From JAKFWI01 sp035549875 (lineage in GTDB: Bacteria > Pseudomonadota > Alphaproteobacteria > Caulobacterales > Aquidulcibacteraceae): DNA of 12,219 nt. The first letter of the stretch is position 1. Every line of letters begins with the position of its first letter. The DNA is taken from contig DASZPV010000110.1 in NCBI GenBank assembly GCA_035549875.1, forward strand, positions 1 through 12,219, given 5' to 3'. The notes below the pieces were generated by a model, which saw only the letters and a list, made by a program, of their open reading frames with translations, did not search any database and was not told the DNA's origin. Shown here in pieces: positions 5,313 through 11,978 of the stretch. The position numbers and the translations under genes are program-made.

Positions 5313-6653
5313 TCAGCGCATGTGTTGGAACGTCCACCACTCGCTGGATGAGCTCTGGTTGCCTTCGCTGTCCAGCCCGCGCACGCGCCAACGGCCGGGC
5401 TGCGCGCCGACAAATTCGAACGCATAGCTGTTGTCGTCAACAACGGCGGTGCGAATGCTCGCGGGATCTTCCACCCATTGATTTGTGAAAGGGTCGAACA
5501 CCTCGATCTCGACGACGTAGCGAGCAGCGCCGGACATGGGCATCCATTGCAGGAGCATCTGCCGGGGAAACACGTTGAAGACCGTGCCTGGAAGCGGCGC
5601 TTCTTGCACCGGCGCGGAGGCACGGAAGGATTGCTCTTTCTCGATCCGAGTAACCTGGCTGCGCACTTCTTCCGCATGCATGCTCTGCGGAAACTGAACG
5701 AGAAATGTCTGCAGCAGCCCGACATCGTTCGATGCTCGGGCGACTTGGTATTGCTGTTCCTCAAGCTGGGCCAGCGCCACTTCCGCCCCCGGCCGGTAAC
5801 GACCAGTCGGATGCGCGCTCACATAGGCGCGGAGCGCGGCCGGCTCCGTGCGCGATGTTGCTTCCCAGTCACGACGTTCAATTTCGGCCTGATTCCACCA
5901 CACGAAGCCAGCCCCCGCCGCAAGGATCGCCGCGCCAATCATCACCAGCAAGGCGATCGGCAACGAACGCCGACCCGCCGGGCTCTCAACTGGGTCTTCA
6001 TCGTAGAAACGCGGCGACTCGAATGCAGCCGGTGATGATTGCCGCGCCGGCGGCGGCGCGGAGTTCTGCTCCACGGTCGGCGTCCGCTGTGGCGGCGGAG
6101 GCTGCCTCGCAGAGCCGGGAGACGCGGCATCGAAATCGACCCGCTCCTCCTTGGCCACGGCGCGTCCGCGATCTCCGACAACAACGCCGCCTCCCGCTGT
6201 ATTCACGTGAGCGCTACCGATATCGAATGTGCCTTGAAGAGTGATGCTGCCAGTGTCGATTTTCTCACACAGCAATGCCAGTGTTTCAGTCAGGAACTGC
6301 TCCTTATCGGAAACGATAAGGGTGCTGCGTCCGTCCGTCGTCCCTATCGACAAACCGTTGTTCACCTGCTGTTTTATATTGAATATGATCAAGCCGATGC
6401 CAGCCGCCGCCAAAAGCAGCGCCATGCCTGCATTGCTCCCGATCTGTGTGATCGCCACCAGCACCATCAACGCGCCGACGAGGGCCAAGGCATAGTTGGC
6501 TTGACCCCGGACAATAACAATCGATCCGATATTATCGACCCAAATGACGCGCGATCCGATTTCGATCGTCCGCTCGCGCACGATACCGACGCCTTCGGCA
6601 ATGCGCTGGACCATGCTGCCGCCAGTGGCGACCGAAAGAGGGTCTTTGCTCAT
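5313..6653 (-). CDS. DUF6232-like membrane protein with TM, TPR-like repeats and C-terminal FN3-like domain
   Basis: 446 aa, third gene of the operon. Residues 20-165 form a DUF6232-like module: a short beta region (RERTIEIGSRVIWVDNIGSIVIVRG), two membrane segments (about 54-72 and 76-92), then NNGLSIGTTDGRSTLIVSD and a Gly-rich end (FDIGSAHVNTAGGGVVVGDRG, 143-163) strongly similar to the product of 7525-8124. A Pro-rich linker (176-228) leads to a third membrane helix (about 231-252). Two 30-residue alpha-helical repeats follow (about 270-299 and 310-340; pattern LxxYVSAHPxGRYRPGAEVALAQLE), then a beta-rich FN3-like domain (about 355-443). ATG 6653 was chosen over an in-frame ATG at 6701 because it overlaps the TIR stop as ATGA. 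Function unknown. By topology the FN3 end would face away from the shared module, but which side is periplasmic is not clear. Confidence 0.85.
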   Translation of the reverse strand: MSKDPLSVATGGSMVQRIAEGVGIVRERTIEIGSRVIWVDNIGSIVIVRGQANYALALVGALMVLVAITQIGSNAGMALLLAAAGIGLIIFNIKQQVNNGLSIGTTDGRSTLIVSDKEQFLTETLALLCEKIDTGSITLQGTFDIGSAHVNTAGGGVVVGDRGRAVAKEERVDFDAASPGSARQPPPPQRTPTVEQNSAPPPARQSSPAAFESPRFYDEDPVESPAGRRSLPIALLVMIGAAILAAGAGFVWWNQAEIERRDWEATSRTEPAALRAYVSAHPTGRYRPGAEVALAQLEEQQYQVARASNDVGLLQTFLVQFPQSMHAEEVRSQVTRIEKEQSFRASAPVQEAPLPGTVFNVFPRQMLLQWMPMSGAARYVVEIEVFDPFTNQWVEDPASIRTAVVDDNSYAFEFVGAQPGRWRVRGLDSEGNQSSSSEWWTFQHMR

Positions 6654-7525
6654 CGCGGCTGTTCTGCGCTGAACGGATCGTCGGGATGGGTTCGCCGCCA
6701 TTGCGCGAGCGCCGCGCCGTCATTCTTATCCAGCGCGAGCGCCAGAGCGGGCAGACCATCGCGGCCGAGCTTTTGGCCAAGCGCCGCCAAGGTCTTGGCC
6801 CATGCCGGATGATCCGCCTCCCCGCGCCAGCCGCTCAGATCTTCCGTATGCAGCATATTGAACGGCGGCGGAATGCGGCATTGTTCGATTTGCACGCAGA
6901 TAAGCGCGCCTCGGCCACGACCGATCTCGGCTTCACCGCGCACCCAGTCCGACATGCATGCAGCGACGGACCAGCAAACGATCTGCGCGCGACATCGATC
7001 GATTTGTTCGCTGATCTCGTCGGTGAACGAGCCTCCCGGCGCCAGCGAGTCGTCAATCCAGACGCTCACTCGAAGCTTGCGCAGAGCCTGCGCCACAAGA
7101 TCAACGTGGGCGCGATCCTCGCGCTTGTAGGAGATGAATATGTCTGCTTGCGGGAGTGGCTCGCCGACGCAGGCCGCGACCTGCTTCACCGCCAAGATCA
7201 GGCGGTCGTCGCTTCTGGCCGCGTCGCTGATCTGCGCCAGCAACCGCCGCGCGGGCGGCGCCACGAGACGCCCGCCGCTGCTCAAAATGGATTGCTCAAG
7301 TTCACCGACGCGCGCGACCCAAACGGTGGCGGCCTCTACGTCGGCGCCGATCAAGGCGGCCTTCAATACGCCGAGGTTGGCGAGGATATTGGCCAGTTCG
7401 GCTTTCGACAATTCACGCCCGCTCGGCGCGCGGCCGAAGTTGACCGTGCTGCCTGCGCCCAGAGCGACGGCGCCATCGCCAAACACGATGCCGCCGCCCC
7501 CCGTGTTGATATTGATGCCTCCCAT
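6650..7525 (-). CDS. TIR-domain protein with N-terminal Gly-rich motif (candidate signalling or defence effector)
   Basis: 291 aa, no membrane segment. Residues 1-31 (NINTGGGGIVFGDGAVALG...) repeat the Gly-rich motif found at the end of the DUF6232 module in both flanking proteins. A helical region follows (about 38-122). The TIR domain spans about 127-254: DIFISYKRED (128-137), VWIDDSLAPGGSF (155-167) and DWVRGE (193-198), where Glu198 aligns with the catalytic Glu of NAD-cleaving TIR domains such as SARM1. The tail (255-291) has one helix pattern, ALAQWRRTHPDDPF. The start ATG shares one base with the upstream stop (TAATG) and the stop overlaps the next gene (ATGA), so all three are likely co-translated. 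Bacterial TIR proteins often deplete NAD or make cyclic ADP-ribose signals in phage defence; whether this one does is inference. Confidence 0.9.
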   Translation of the reverse strand: MGGININTGGGGIVFGDGAVALGAGSTVNFGRAPSGRELSKAELANILANLGVLKAALIGADVEAATVWVARVGELEQSILSSGGRLVAPPARRLLAQISDAARSDDRLILAVKQVAACVGEPLPQADIFISYKREDRAHVDLVAQALRKLRVSVWIDDSLAPGGSFTDEISEQIDRCRAQIVCWSVAACMSDWVRGEAEIGRGRGALICVQIEQCRIPPPFNMLHTEDLSGWRGEADHPAWAKTLAALGQKLGRDGLPALALALDKNDGAALAQWRRTHPDDPFSAEQPR

Positions 7526-8124
7526 TATCGATCAACCAGGGGACGCGCGGCGCCATGCGCAACGCCGTTGTCGCCAATAACCACGCCGCCACCGTCGGTG
7601 TTGAAATGGCTGGCGCCAATATCAAAATGCCCCTGAAGCTTGATGTCGCCGGTATCAACCTTGCGGCGGATGAAATCGAGCATGTCCCCGAGGAAATTTT
7701 CGTCAGTCGAAACGAGCACCGTAACGCGTCCATCGCACGTCCCGATGGACAGGCCGTTATCGGGTTTCTGTCCCAGATTGATCGCGATAAGGACACCGCC
7801 GCCCAAGGCCATCAGAATCGACATCATTTTGTCGTTTCCCGACAAAGTGACTAGGCCGGCAAGCACGAGCAGCCCGCCGATTATCGCCATCAGGTAGCTC
7901 TTTGCGCCTTTGAGAATGACAACCGAGCCAATGTTGTTGACAGCGATCACCGTATCGCCGACCGCTATTGTGCGCTCGCGTATCGAACCCAAGCCGGTGG
8001 TAAGACGATTGGACGTATCCGCCCCGCCAGTCTTTCGCGGACGCAGAAAAAACAGCGCCACAACGCCGACCAACACTAGCGGCCATGCTGTCATCAGCAT
8101 GGAGATTAGACCTAGTCCCGCCAT
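7525..8124 (-). CDS. DUF6232-like membrane protein
   Basis: 199 aa, first gene of the operon. Membrane segments are predicted at about 7-27, 77-95 and 100-117. Residues 45-187 align with the first part of the protein at 5313-6653: GLGSIRERTIAVGDTVIAVNN... and NNIGSVVILKG before the TM pair, DNGLSIGTCDGRVTVLVS after it, then FDIGASHFNTDGGGVVIGDNG (167-187). The layout (short beta strand module, paired helices, beta module) resembles DUF6232 proteins as I recall them; the assignment was not searched. No catalytic motif is visible, so a sensor, anchor or regulator role for the TIR protein is inferred. The ATG follows a G-rich ribosome site, and the stop TAA overlaps the TIR ATG by one base. Confidence 0.85.
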   Translation of the reverse strand: MAGLGLISMLMTAWPLVLVGVVALFFLRPRKTGGADTSNRLTTGLGSIRERTIAVGDTVIAVNNIGSVVILKGAKSYLMAIIGGLLVLAGLVTLSGNDKMMSILMALGGGVLIAINLGQKPDNGLSIGTCDGRVTVLVSTDENFLGDMLDFIRRKVDTGDIKLQGHFDIGASHFNTDGGGVVIGDNGVAHGAARPLVDR

Positions 8125-8161
8125 CCCCCGCCCCCAAGCCCGTGGACCCCTATTTTACGTT

Positions 8162-8203
8162 GATATACGCGGCCTCTCCCGCCACTGCAATCACCCGTGG
8201 CGG
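8162..8203 (-). promoter_or_regulatory. Putative promoter and operator of the TIR operon
   Basis: On the minus strand TTGCAG (8185-8190), a 17-bp spacer and TATATC (8162-8167) make a weak sigma-70-like promoter about 38 bp before the first start codon. A perfect 7-bp dyad CCGCCAC (8179-8185) / GTGGCGG (8197-8203) flanks and touches the -35 box, as an operator would. The -35 match is poor (3 of 6), so the promoter call is tentative; the dyad is exact. Confidence 0.3.
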
Positions 8204-8293
8204 AAATGGTTCTTGGTGCTGTCCAAGGAGGCGCCCGATCAAAGCAACGCGCGGGCACCAATAGCGGTCATGTTCCTGAGAGAATAGAGCGCC

Positions 8294-9382
8294 TTAAGCC
8301 GCGAACGCGCGTTCGATCAGGTCCTGCAGCGTGCGGGCGTCCAGCGCTTCGGGGTTCTTTTCGCTGGAATAGGAAAAGCCTTCCGGCACAGGCACGCCGC
8401 CGTCGATAATGTAGCGTTCGCGCAACGCTGTCGCGTCCAGCGGCAGGATCACGAACCGGTCGCTGAGTTCAAGCGAGGCGTGGGCATCGTCGCTCGGCAC
8501 CATCGTCTCGTGCAGCTTTTCGCCGGGGCGGATGCCGATGACCTTGTGCGGCAGATGCGGCGCGACCAGGCGCGCCAGATCGACCGTGCGGATCGAGGCG
8601 ATCTTCGGCACGAACACTTCCGCGCCCGCCATCATGGCGAGGCTTGAGAGCACGAAATCCACGCCCTGATCGAGCGTGATCCAGAACCGCGTCATCCGCT
8701 CGTCGGTGATCGGCAGATGGCTGGCGCCTTCGGCGACCAGCTTGCGGAAAAACGGCACGACCGAGCCGCGGCTGCCCACGACATTGCCGTAGCGGACGAC
8801 GGCGAACTTGGCCCCGCCCTCGCCTGAGAGATTGTTGGCGGCGACGAATATCTTGTCCGACGCCAGTTTGGAGGCGCCGTAGAGATTGATCGGATTGGCC
8901 GCCTTGTCGGTCGATAGCGCCACCACCTTGGCCACGCCGCGCTTGATCGCCGCCGTGGCGACGTTTTGCGCGCCGACCACATTGGTCTGGATGCACTCGA
9001 AGGGATTGTATTCGGCGATCGGCACATGCTTCAGCGCCGCGGCGTGGATGACGTAATCGACATCGCGCATCGCCATTTCAAGGCGCGCTGCATCGCGCAC
9101 GTCGCCGATGAAATAGCGCATGAACGGATATTTGGCGGTCGGGAAATTCTGCGCCATTTCGTATTGCTTGAGTTCATCGCGCGAGAACACGATCAGGCGC
9201 TTGGGCGTAAATTGCTCGGCCGCGCGGCGCACGAAATGCTGGCCGAGCGAGCCGGTGCCGCCGGTGATCATCACCGTCTTGCCGTTCAGATCGGCGTAAG
9301 GGCTGCGGAAATTGCGCGTGCGCAGGCGCCGCTCCAATTCGTCGAACGCGGCGGCATCGGCCTGGGCCGGAAAATCGGGCAT
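8294..9382 (-). CDS. pseB: UDP-N-acetylglucosamine 4,6-dehydratase (inverting) PseB
   Basis: 362 aa short-chain dehydrogenase/reductase that converts UDP-GlcNAc to UDP-2-acetamido-2,6-dideoxy-beta-L-arabino-hexos-4-ulose, the first step to pseudaminic acid. The NAD(P)-binding Rossmann motif is GGTGSLG (41-47). Also seen are DVRD (94-97), AAALKHVP (114-121), STDKA (157-161), the YGASK catalytic Tyr168/Lys172, MTRFWI (230-235) and RPGEKLHE (285-292), all as in the FlaA1/PseB family. The protein has about 30 extra residues before the usual N-terminus (LNGKTVMITGG), yet the ATG is supported by a GGAGA ribosome site 6 nt upstream (9389-9393), so the extension looks real. It is divergent from pseG. 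Confidence 0.96.
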   Translation of the reverse strand: MPDFPAQADAAAFDELERRLRTRNFRSPYADLNGKTVMITGGTGSLGQHFVRRAAEQFTPKRLIVFSRDELKQYEMAQNFPTAKYPFMRYFIGDVRDAARLEMAMRDVDYVIHAAALKHVPIAEYNPFECIQTNVVGAQNVATAAIKRGVAKVVALSTDKAANPINLYGASKLASDKIFVAANNLSGEGGAKFAVVRYGNVVGSRGSVVPFFRKLVAEGASHLPITDERMTRFWITLDQGVDFVLSSLAMMAGAEVFVPKIASIRTVDLARLVAPHLPHKVIGIRPGEKLHETMVPSDDAHASLELSDRFVILPLDATALRERYIIDGGVPVPEGFSYSSEKNPEALDARTLQDLIERAFAA

Positions 9383-9418
9383 GGGCTATCTCCGGAGCGG
9401 GATGGTCGAGAGATTTGG

Positions 9419-9442
9419 TTAATCGGGCGTCAAGACTTGCCG
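9419..9442. promoter_or_regulatory. Overlapping CtrA-like and ftr-like sites between pseB and pseG (putative)
   Basis: TTAA-TCGGGCG-TCAA (9419-9433) matches the CtrA consensus TTAA-N7-TTAA at seven of eight positions. Overlapping it, CGTCAA-GAC-TTGCCG (9428-9442) matches the flagellin ftr-like palindrome with one arm mismatch. Both lie in the 100-bp divergent pseB-pseG region, where no sigma-54 promoter is seen. If real, they would tie sugar synthesis to the same regulators as the flagellins. Confidence 0.35.
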
Positions 9443-9482
9443 GCGCCTTGACCGGCGCGCGCGGCTGCGCCAAGCGCGGCGC

Positions 9483-10523
9483 GTGAGCGCCCTCCCGCCC
9501 CTTCTGCTGCGCGCCGACGCTGGCGGGACGCTCGGCTCAGGCCATGTGATGCGGACAGTGGCGCTGGGAGAGGCGTGGGTCGATGCGGGCGGCGCCTGCG
9601 TGCTGGCTTCCTCGTCGCTGCCCCCGGCGCTGGAGCAGCGCATCGCGGAGACGCGCGGCTTCCTGGTCCAGCGGATCGAGGCGCAAGCCTGGAGCGGCGC
9701 TGACGCCGAGGCCGTGGCGGCGCTCGCCGCGCAGTTTGCCGCGCCGGTTGTGGCGGCGGATTCCTATCTGTACGACGCGCCCTATCTCAGCGCGCTGCAA
9801 GCGCGCGGGCTTCGCGTGGCCGCGATCGACGACCTCGCCCGCCTGCCGGCCTATCCCTGCGATGTGCTGGTCAATCCAAATCTGGACGGCGCGGAAACGC
9901 TTTACCTGGGCAAGGCCGACGGCGCGCGGCGCCTATTGGGATCGCGCTACGTCATGCTCCGCCGCGAATTTGCAATACATAGGTCCAGCGTACGGTCGAT
10001 CGCACCGCGCGCGCGCCGCCTGCTGGTCACATTCGGCGGCGTCGATCCGAAGAATGGGGGCGCGGTCGCGCTGGAGGCGCTCGCTTCGCTTTCGGATATC
10101 GAAGTCGATTTCGTCATCGGCGCGGCCAATGCCAGCGGCGACGATCTCGCGGCCAGGGCTGCTGGCCTGCCGCATGTGCGGGTCGTCCGCGACGCGCGCG
10201 ACATGGCCGCGCGCATCATGGATTGCGAGATGATCCTATCGGCCGGCGGCACGACGGTCTGGGAAGCGGCCGCGCTTGGCGCGCCGATGATGCTGGCCGC
10301 CGCCGCGCCGGAGGAAGCGCAAGCCGCGGCGCGCCTGGCGAAGGGCGGATTAGGCGTGTTTCTCGGCGAAATCGAAGCCCTCACGCCCGCCCGCCTTGCA
10401 ATGTCCATCGACGATTTCGCCCACGACATGGCCGCCCGCGCGCGATCGAGCGTACTGGGACGCGAACTGGTCGATGGCTTCGGCGCCGAGCGCGTGGTCG
10501 AAGCGATCCGCGGCCTGCTTTAG
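9483..10523 (+). CDS. pseG: UDP-2,4-diacetamido-2,4,6-trideoxy-beta-L-altropyranose hydrolase PseG
   Basis: 346 aa GT-B-fold (MurG-like) enzyme that removes UDP from the PseH product to give the sugar used by PseI. The N-terminal RADAGGTLGSGHVMR (10-24) contains His21, matching the catalytic His17 of Campylobacter PseG. Also seen are the DD pair (116-117), LGSRYVMLRREF (152-163), TFGGVDP (183-189) and SAGGTTVWEA (253-262) in the C-terminal nucleotide-binding domain. It begins with GTG, the first usual start after an in-frame stop at 9420; no clear ribosome site is visible. Its stop overlaps the stop of the convergent gene at 10520-10978 by 3 bases. Confidence 0.93.
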   Translation: MSALPPLLLRADAGGTLGSGHVMRTVALGEAWVDAGGACVLASSSLPPALEQRIAETRGFLVQRIEAQAWSGADAEAVAALAAQFAAPVVAADSYLYDAPYLSALQARGLRVAAIDDLARLPAYPCDVLVNPNLDGAETLYLGKADGARRLLGSRYVMLRREFAIHRSSVRSIAPRARRLLVTFGGVDPKNGGAVALEALASLSDIEVDFVIGAANASGDDLAARAAGLPHVRVVRDARDMAARIMDCEMILSAGGTTVWEAAALGAPMMLAAAAPEEAQAAARLAKGGLGVFLGEIEALTPARLAMSIDDFAHDMAARARSSVLGRELVDGFGAERVVEAIRGLL

Positions 10524-10978
10524 CGGCTGGCCTTGTCGAGCGTGACGCATTTGGCGTCGCGCTCGCGGCTGCTGCCGGTTACGTTGACGCGGATTTCAGT
10601 TCCGGAAAAATCCGTGGAGAAAGCGGCGGCGAAATTCTGTTCGTCCTTGCGCACGCCGCCGCGCCATTTGTACTGGCCGCGCGCATTGATCCGCCTGGTC
10701 ACCAGATCGACATCGCAGCCGCTCACCTCGGCGAGGCGATCCCTGGTGAACAGATAACATTCATCGATGGCGCGCCGGCCGTAATTGTTGAGCGCCGCGC
10801 GGACCACTTCCTTCTCGGCGTCGGTGCAGGCGCGCGTGGTTTCTTCCTTCGGCGGCGCAACCGGGGCCGGCTGATCCTTATGCTGAATAAACGGCAGCGA
10901 GGCGCCGACCACGCCCAGGCCAGCCGCCAGCGCGCCGCAAACGGCCATGAAGGCGTTCAGTTTCGGTCCGCCGTTCAT
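10520..10978 (-). CDS. Exported or membrane-anchored protein of unknown function
   Basis: 152 aa. A hydrophobic N-terminal segment (about 8-30, NAFMAVCGALAAGLGVVGASLPF) acts as a signal anchor or uncleaved signal peptide. It is followed by a Pro-rich spacer (37-45) and a soluble part with four Cys (51, 74, 88, 144) that could form disulfides if periplasmic. There is a mixed helix/strand region TDAEKEVVRAALNNYGRRAIDECYLFTRDRL and a later basic stretch KWRGGVRKDEQNF. I do not recognise a family. It lies downstream of flbT-flaF on the same strand, 85 bp after the flaF stop, so it may be transcribed with them. Confidence 0.75.
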   Translation of the reverse strand: MNGGPKLNAFMAVCGALAAGLGVVGASLPFIQHKDQPAPVAPPKEETTRACTDAEKEVVRAALNNYGRRAIDECYLFTRDRLAEVSGCDVDLVTRRINARGQYKWRGGVRKDEQNFAAAFSTDFSGTEIRVNVTGSSRERDAKCVTLDKASR

Positions 10979-11063
10979 TTTACGACACTCGTTCCCGAAG
11001 CGCTTCTAGGCGCCCGATATGGCGGTATTACGCCAGCCCCGCCCGGCAATGAAGCCTCCCGCC

Positions 11064-11441
11064 TCAGCCGGCGGCGGCTTCCGGAGCGGCCATTTGCGGC
11101 GCCAGGCCCTGCATGATGGTCCGGTTCACGTCGATCAGGGCGTCAAGGTCCTCGCCCGCCTGCAGGACCGCGCTGGAATGGCGCGAGACCCACATCGCCA
11201 GGGAAATGATCTGCGCCCGGAGCTTATGCGGCAGGGCGTTCTGGGGATCGGCGCAGTCCTGGGCCAGGGTGCTCCAGAGCCGGCGGTTCTTGTCCAGCGC
11301 CTCGGCCAGCGAAGGCAAATGCGCGCGCCCGCGCTCCTTGGCCTGTAGCAGGCCAGCCGTCACCGCGGCGAAAACGCGGTATTCCGCCTCGCGCGGGCTG
11401 TCACCCTGCGCGCTCGCGCGTTGATAGGCCTGTATCGACAT
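11064..11441 (-). CDS. flaF: Flagellar biosynthesis regulator FlaF
   Basis: 125 aa alpha-helical protein of the FlaF family, beginning SIQAYQRASAQGDSPREAEYRVFAAVTAGL, which is the family signature, with LDKNRRLW (49-56) and LRAQIISLAMWVSRHS (74-89) in the core. In Caulobacter FlaF is needed for flagellin secretion and acts opposite to FlbT. Its ATG lies inside the flbT end (41-bp overlap) and has an AGGAAA ribosome site. The Ala-rich tail (117-125) is probably disordered. Confidence 0.93.
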   Translation of the reverse strand: MSIQAYQRASAQGDSPREAEYRVFAAVTAGLLQAKERGRAHLPSLAEALDKNRRLWSTLAQDCADPQNALPHKLRAQIISLAMWVSRHSSAVLQAGEDLDALIDVNRTIMQGLAPQMAAPEAAAG

Positions 11442-11835
11442 CGCCGGCGTTTCCTAACCGCTCATCCTCGTAAGCGATTATTCGCCGACAACGCATCAAC
11501 GCCCGGTAAAAATCCGCGGCCATAACGTCACGAGATACAGAAACACACTCGGCCAATATCTCCGGATTCCGCACCGCCCCCATGAATTCGGCCAGCCGGC
11601 GGGCAAATTCGCCGAAAACGTCCTCGTTTTCGGTCTGGTCCAGATACATCAGCATGACCGGAAAATAGATCCGCCGCGCCGGGCTGCTGGCCTCTTCCGG
11701 CTGCATGATGTCCTTTTCGCGAAGGACGGACGCCTTGTTTTGCAGGATCAGCGCGCTGCGCCGGTCCCCGTTCTGGACCACGGCGCCATTGACGACAAAC
11801 CGTTCGCCCGGCCGTAAAGACAATTTCAACGGCAT
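11401..11835 (-). CDS. flbT: Flagellin mRNA regulator FlbT
   Basis: 144 aa protein of the FlbT family, beginning MPLKLSLRPGERFVVNGAVVQNGDRR, with LILQNKASVLREKDIMQPEEA (29-49) and RIYFPVMLMYLDQTE (55-69). In Caulobacter FlbT binds the leader of flagellin mRNA and represses translation or stability until the hook is complete. Targets here would be the two flagellin leaders at 2878-2932 and 4320-4380. It precedes flaF with a 41-bp overlap, indicating one transcript. No sigma-54 promoter is seen upstream; an inverted repeat with tandem repeats lies at 11867-11900. Confidence 0.95.
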   Translation of the reverse strand: MPLKLSLRPGERFVVNGAVVQNGDRRSALILQNKASVLREKDIMQPEEASSPARRIYFPVMLMYLDQTENEDVFGEFARRLAEFMGAVRNPEILAECVSVSRDVMAADFYRALMRCRRIIAYEDERLGNAGDVDTGLSTRERAG

Positions 11836-11866
11836 GAGCCGCTCCCCGCCCGTTCTGGACTGCCTC

Positions 11867-11900
11867 GTTTACCGGGTAAGGATTCGGGGATTCGGTAAAC
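11867..11900. repeat. Inverted repeat with internal tandem 8-mers upstream of flbT
   Basis: GTTTACCG (11867-11874) and CGGTAAAC (11893-11900) form a perfect 8-bp inverted repeat. Between and overlapping the right arm, GGATTCGG occurs twice in tandem (11880-11887, 11888-11895). A third GATTCG is at 11936-11941 within a short palindrome. The element starts 32 bp upstream of the flbT ATG, so it may be an operator or leader structure. The rest of 11836-11978 shows no clear promoter. Confidence 0.6.
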
Positions 11901-11978
11901 AAAAGCCAAGCGGTCAGGCGGCCGTCCCTGTGGGCGATTCGCCTGCTCCAGGGGTTACCCTTGCATCGACGGCGCGGC

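Noticed and set aside
6654..6701. Earlier in-frame ATG for the DUF6232-FN3 gene
   Set aside because: The ATGA overlap with the TIR stop at 6650-6653 and the location of homology favour 6653.
10997..11006. GAAGCGCTTC palindrome before the gene at 10520-10978
   Set aside because: Short palindromes are frequent in this composition, and there is no second copy or promoter context.
11836..11978. Sigma-54 promoter for flbT-flaF
   Set aside because: TTGGC occurs but without GC at the correct spacing.
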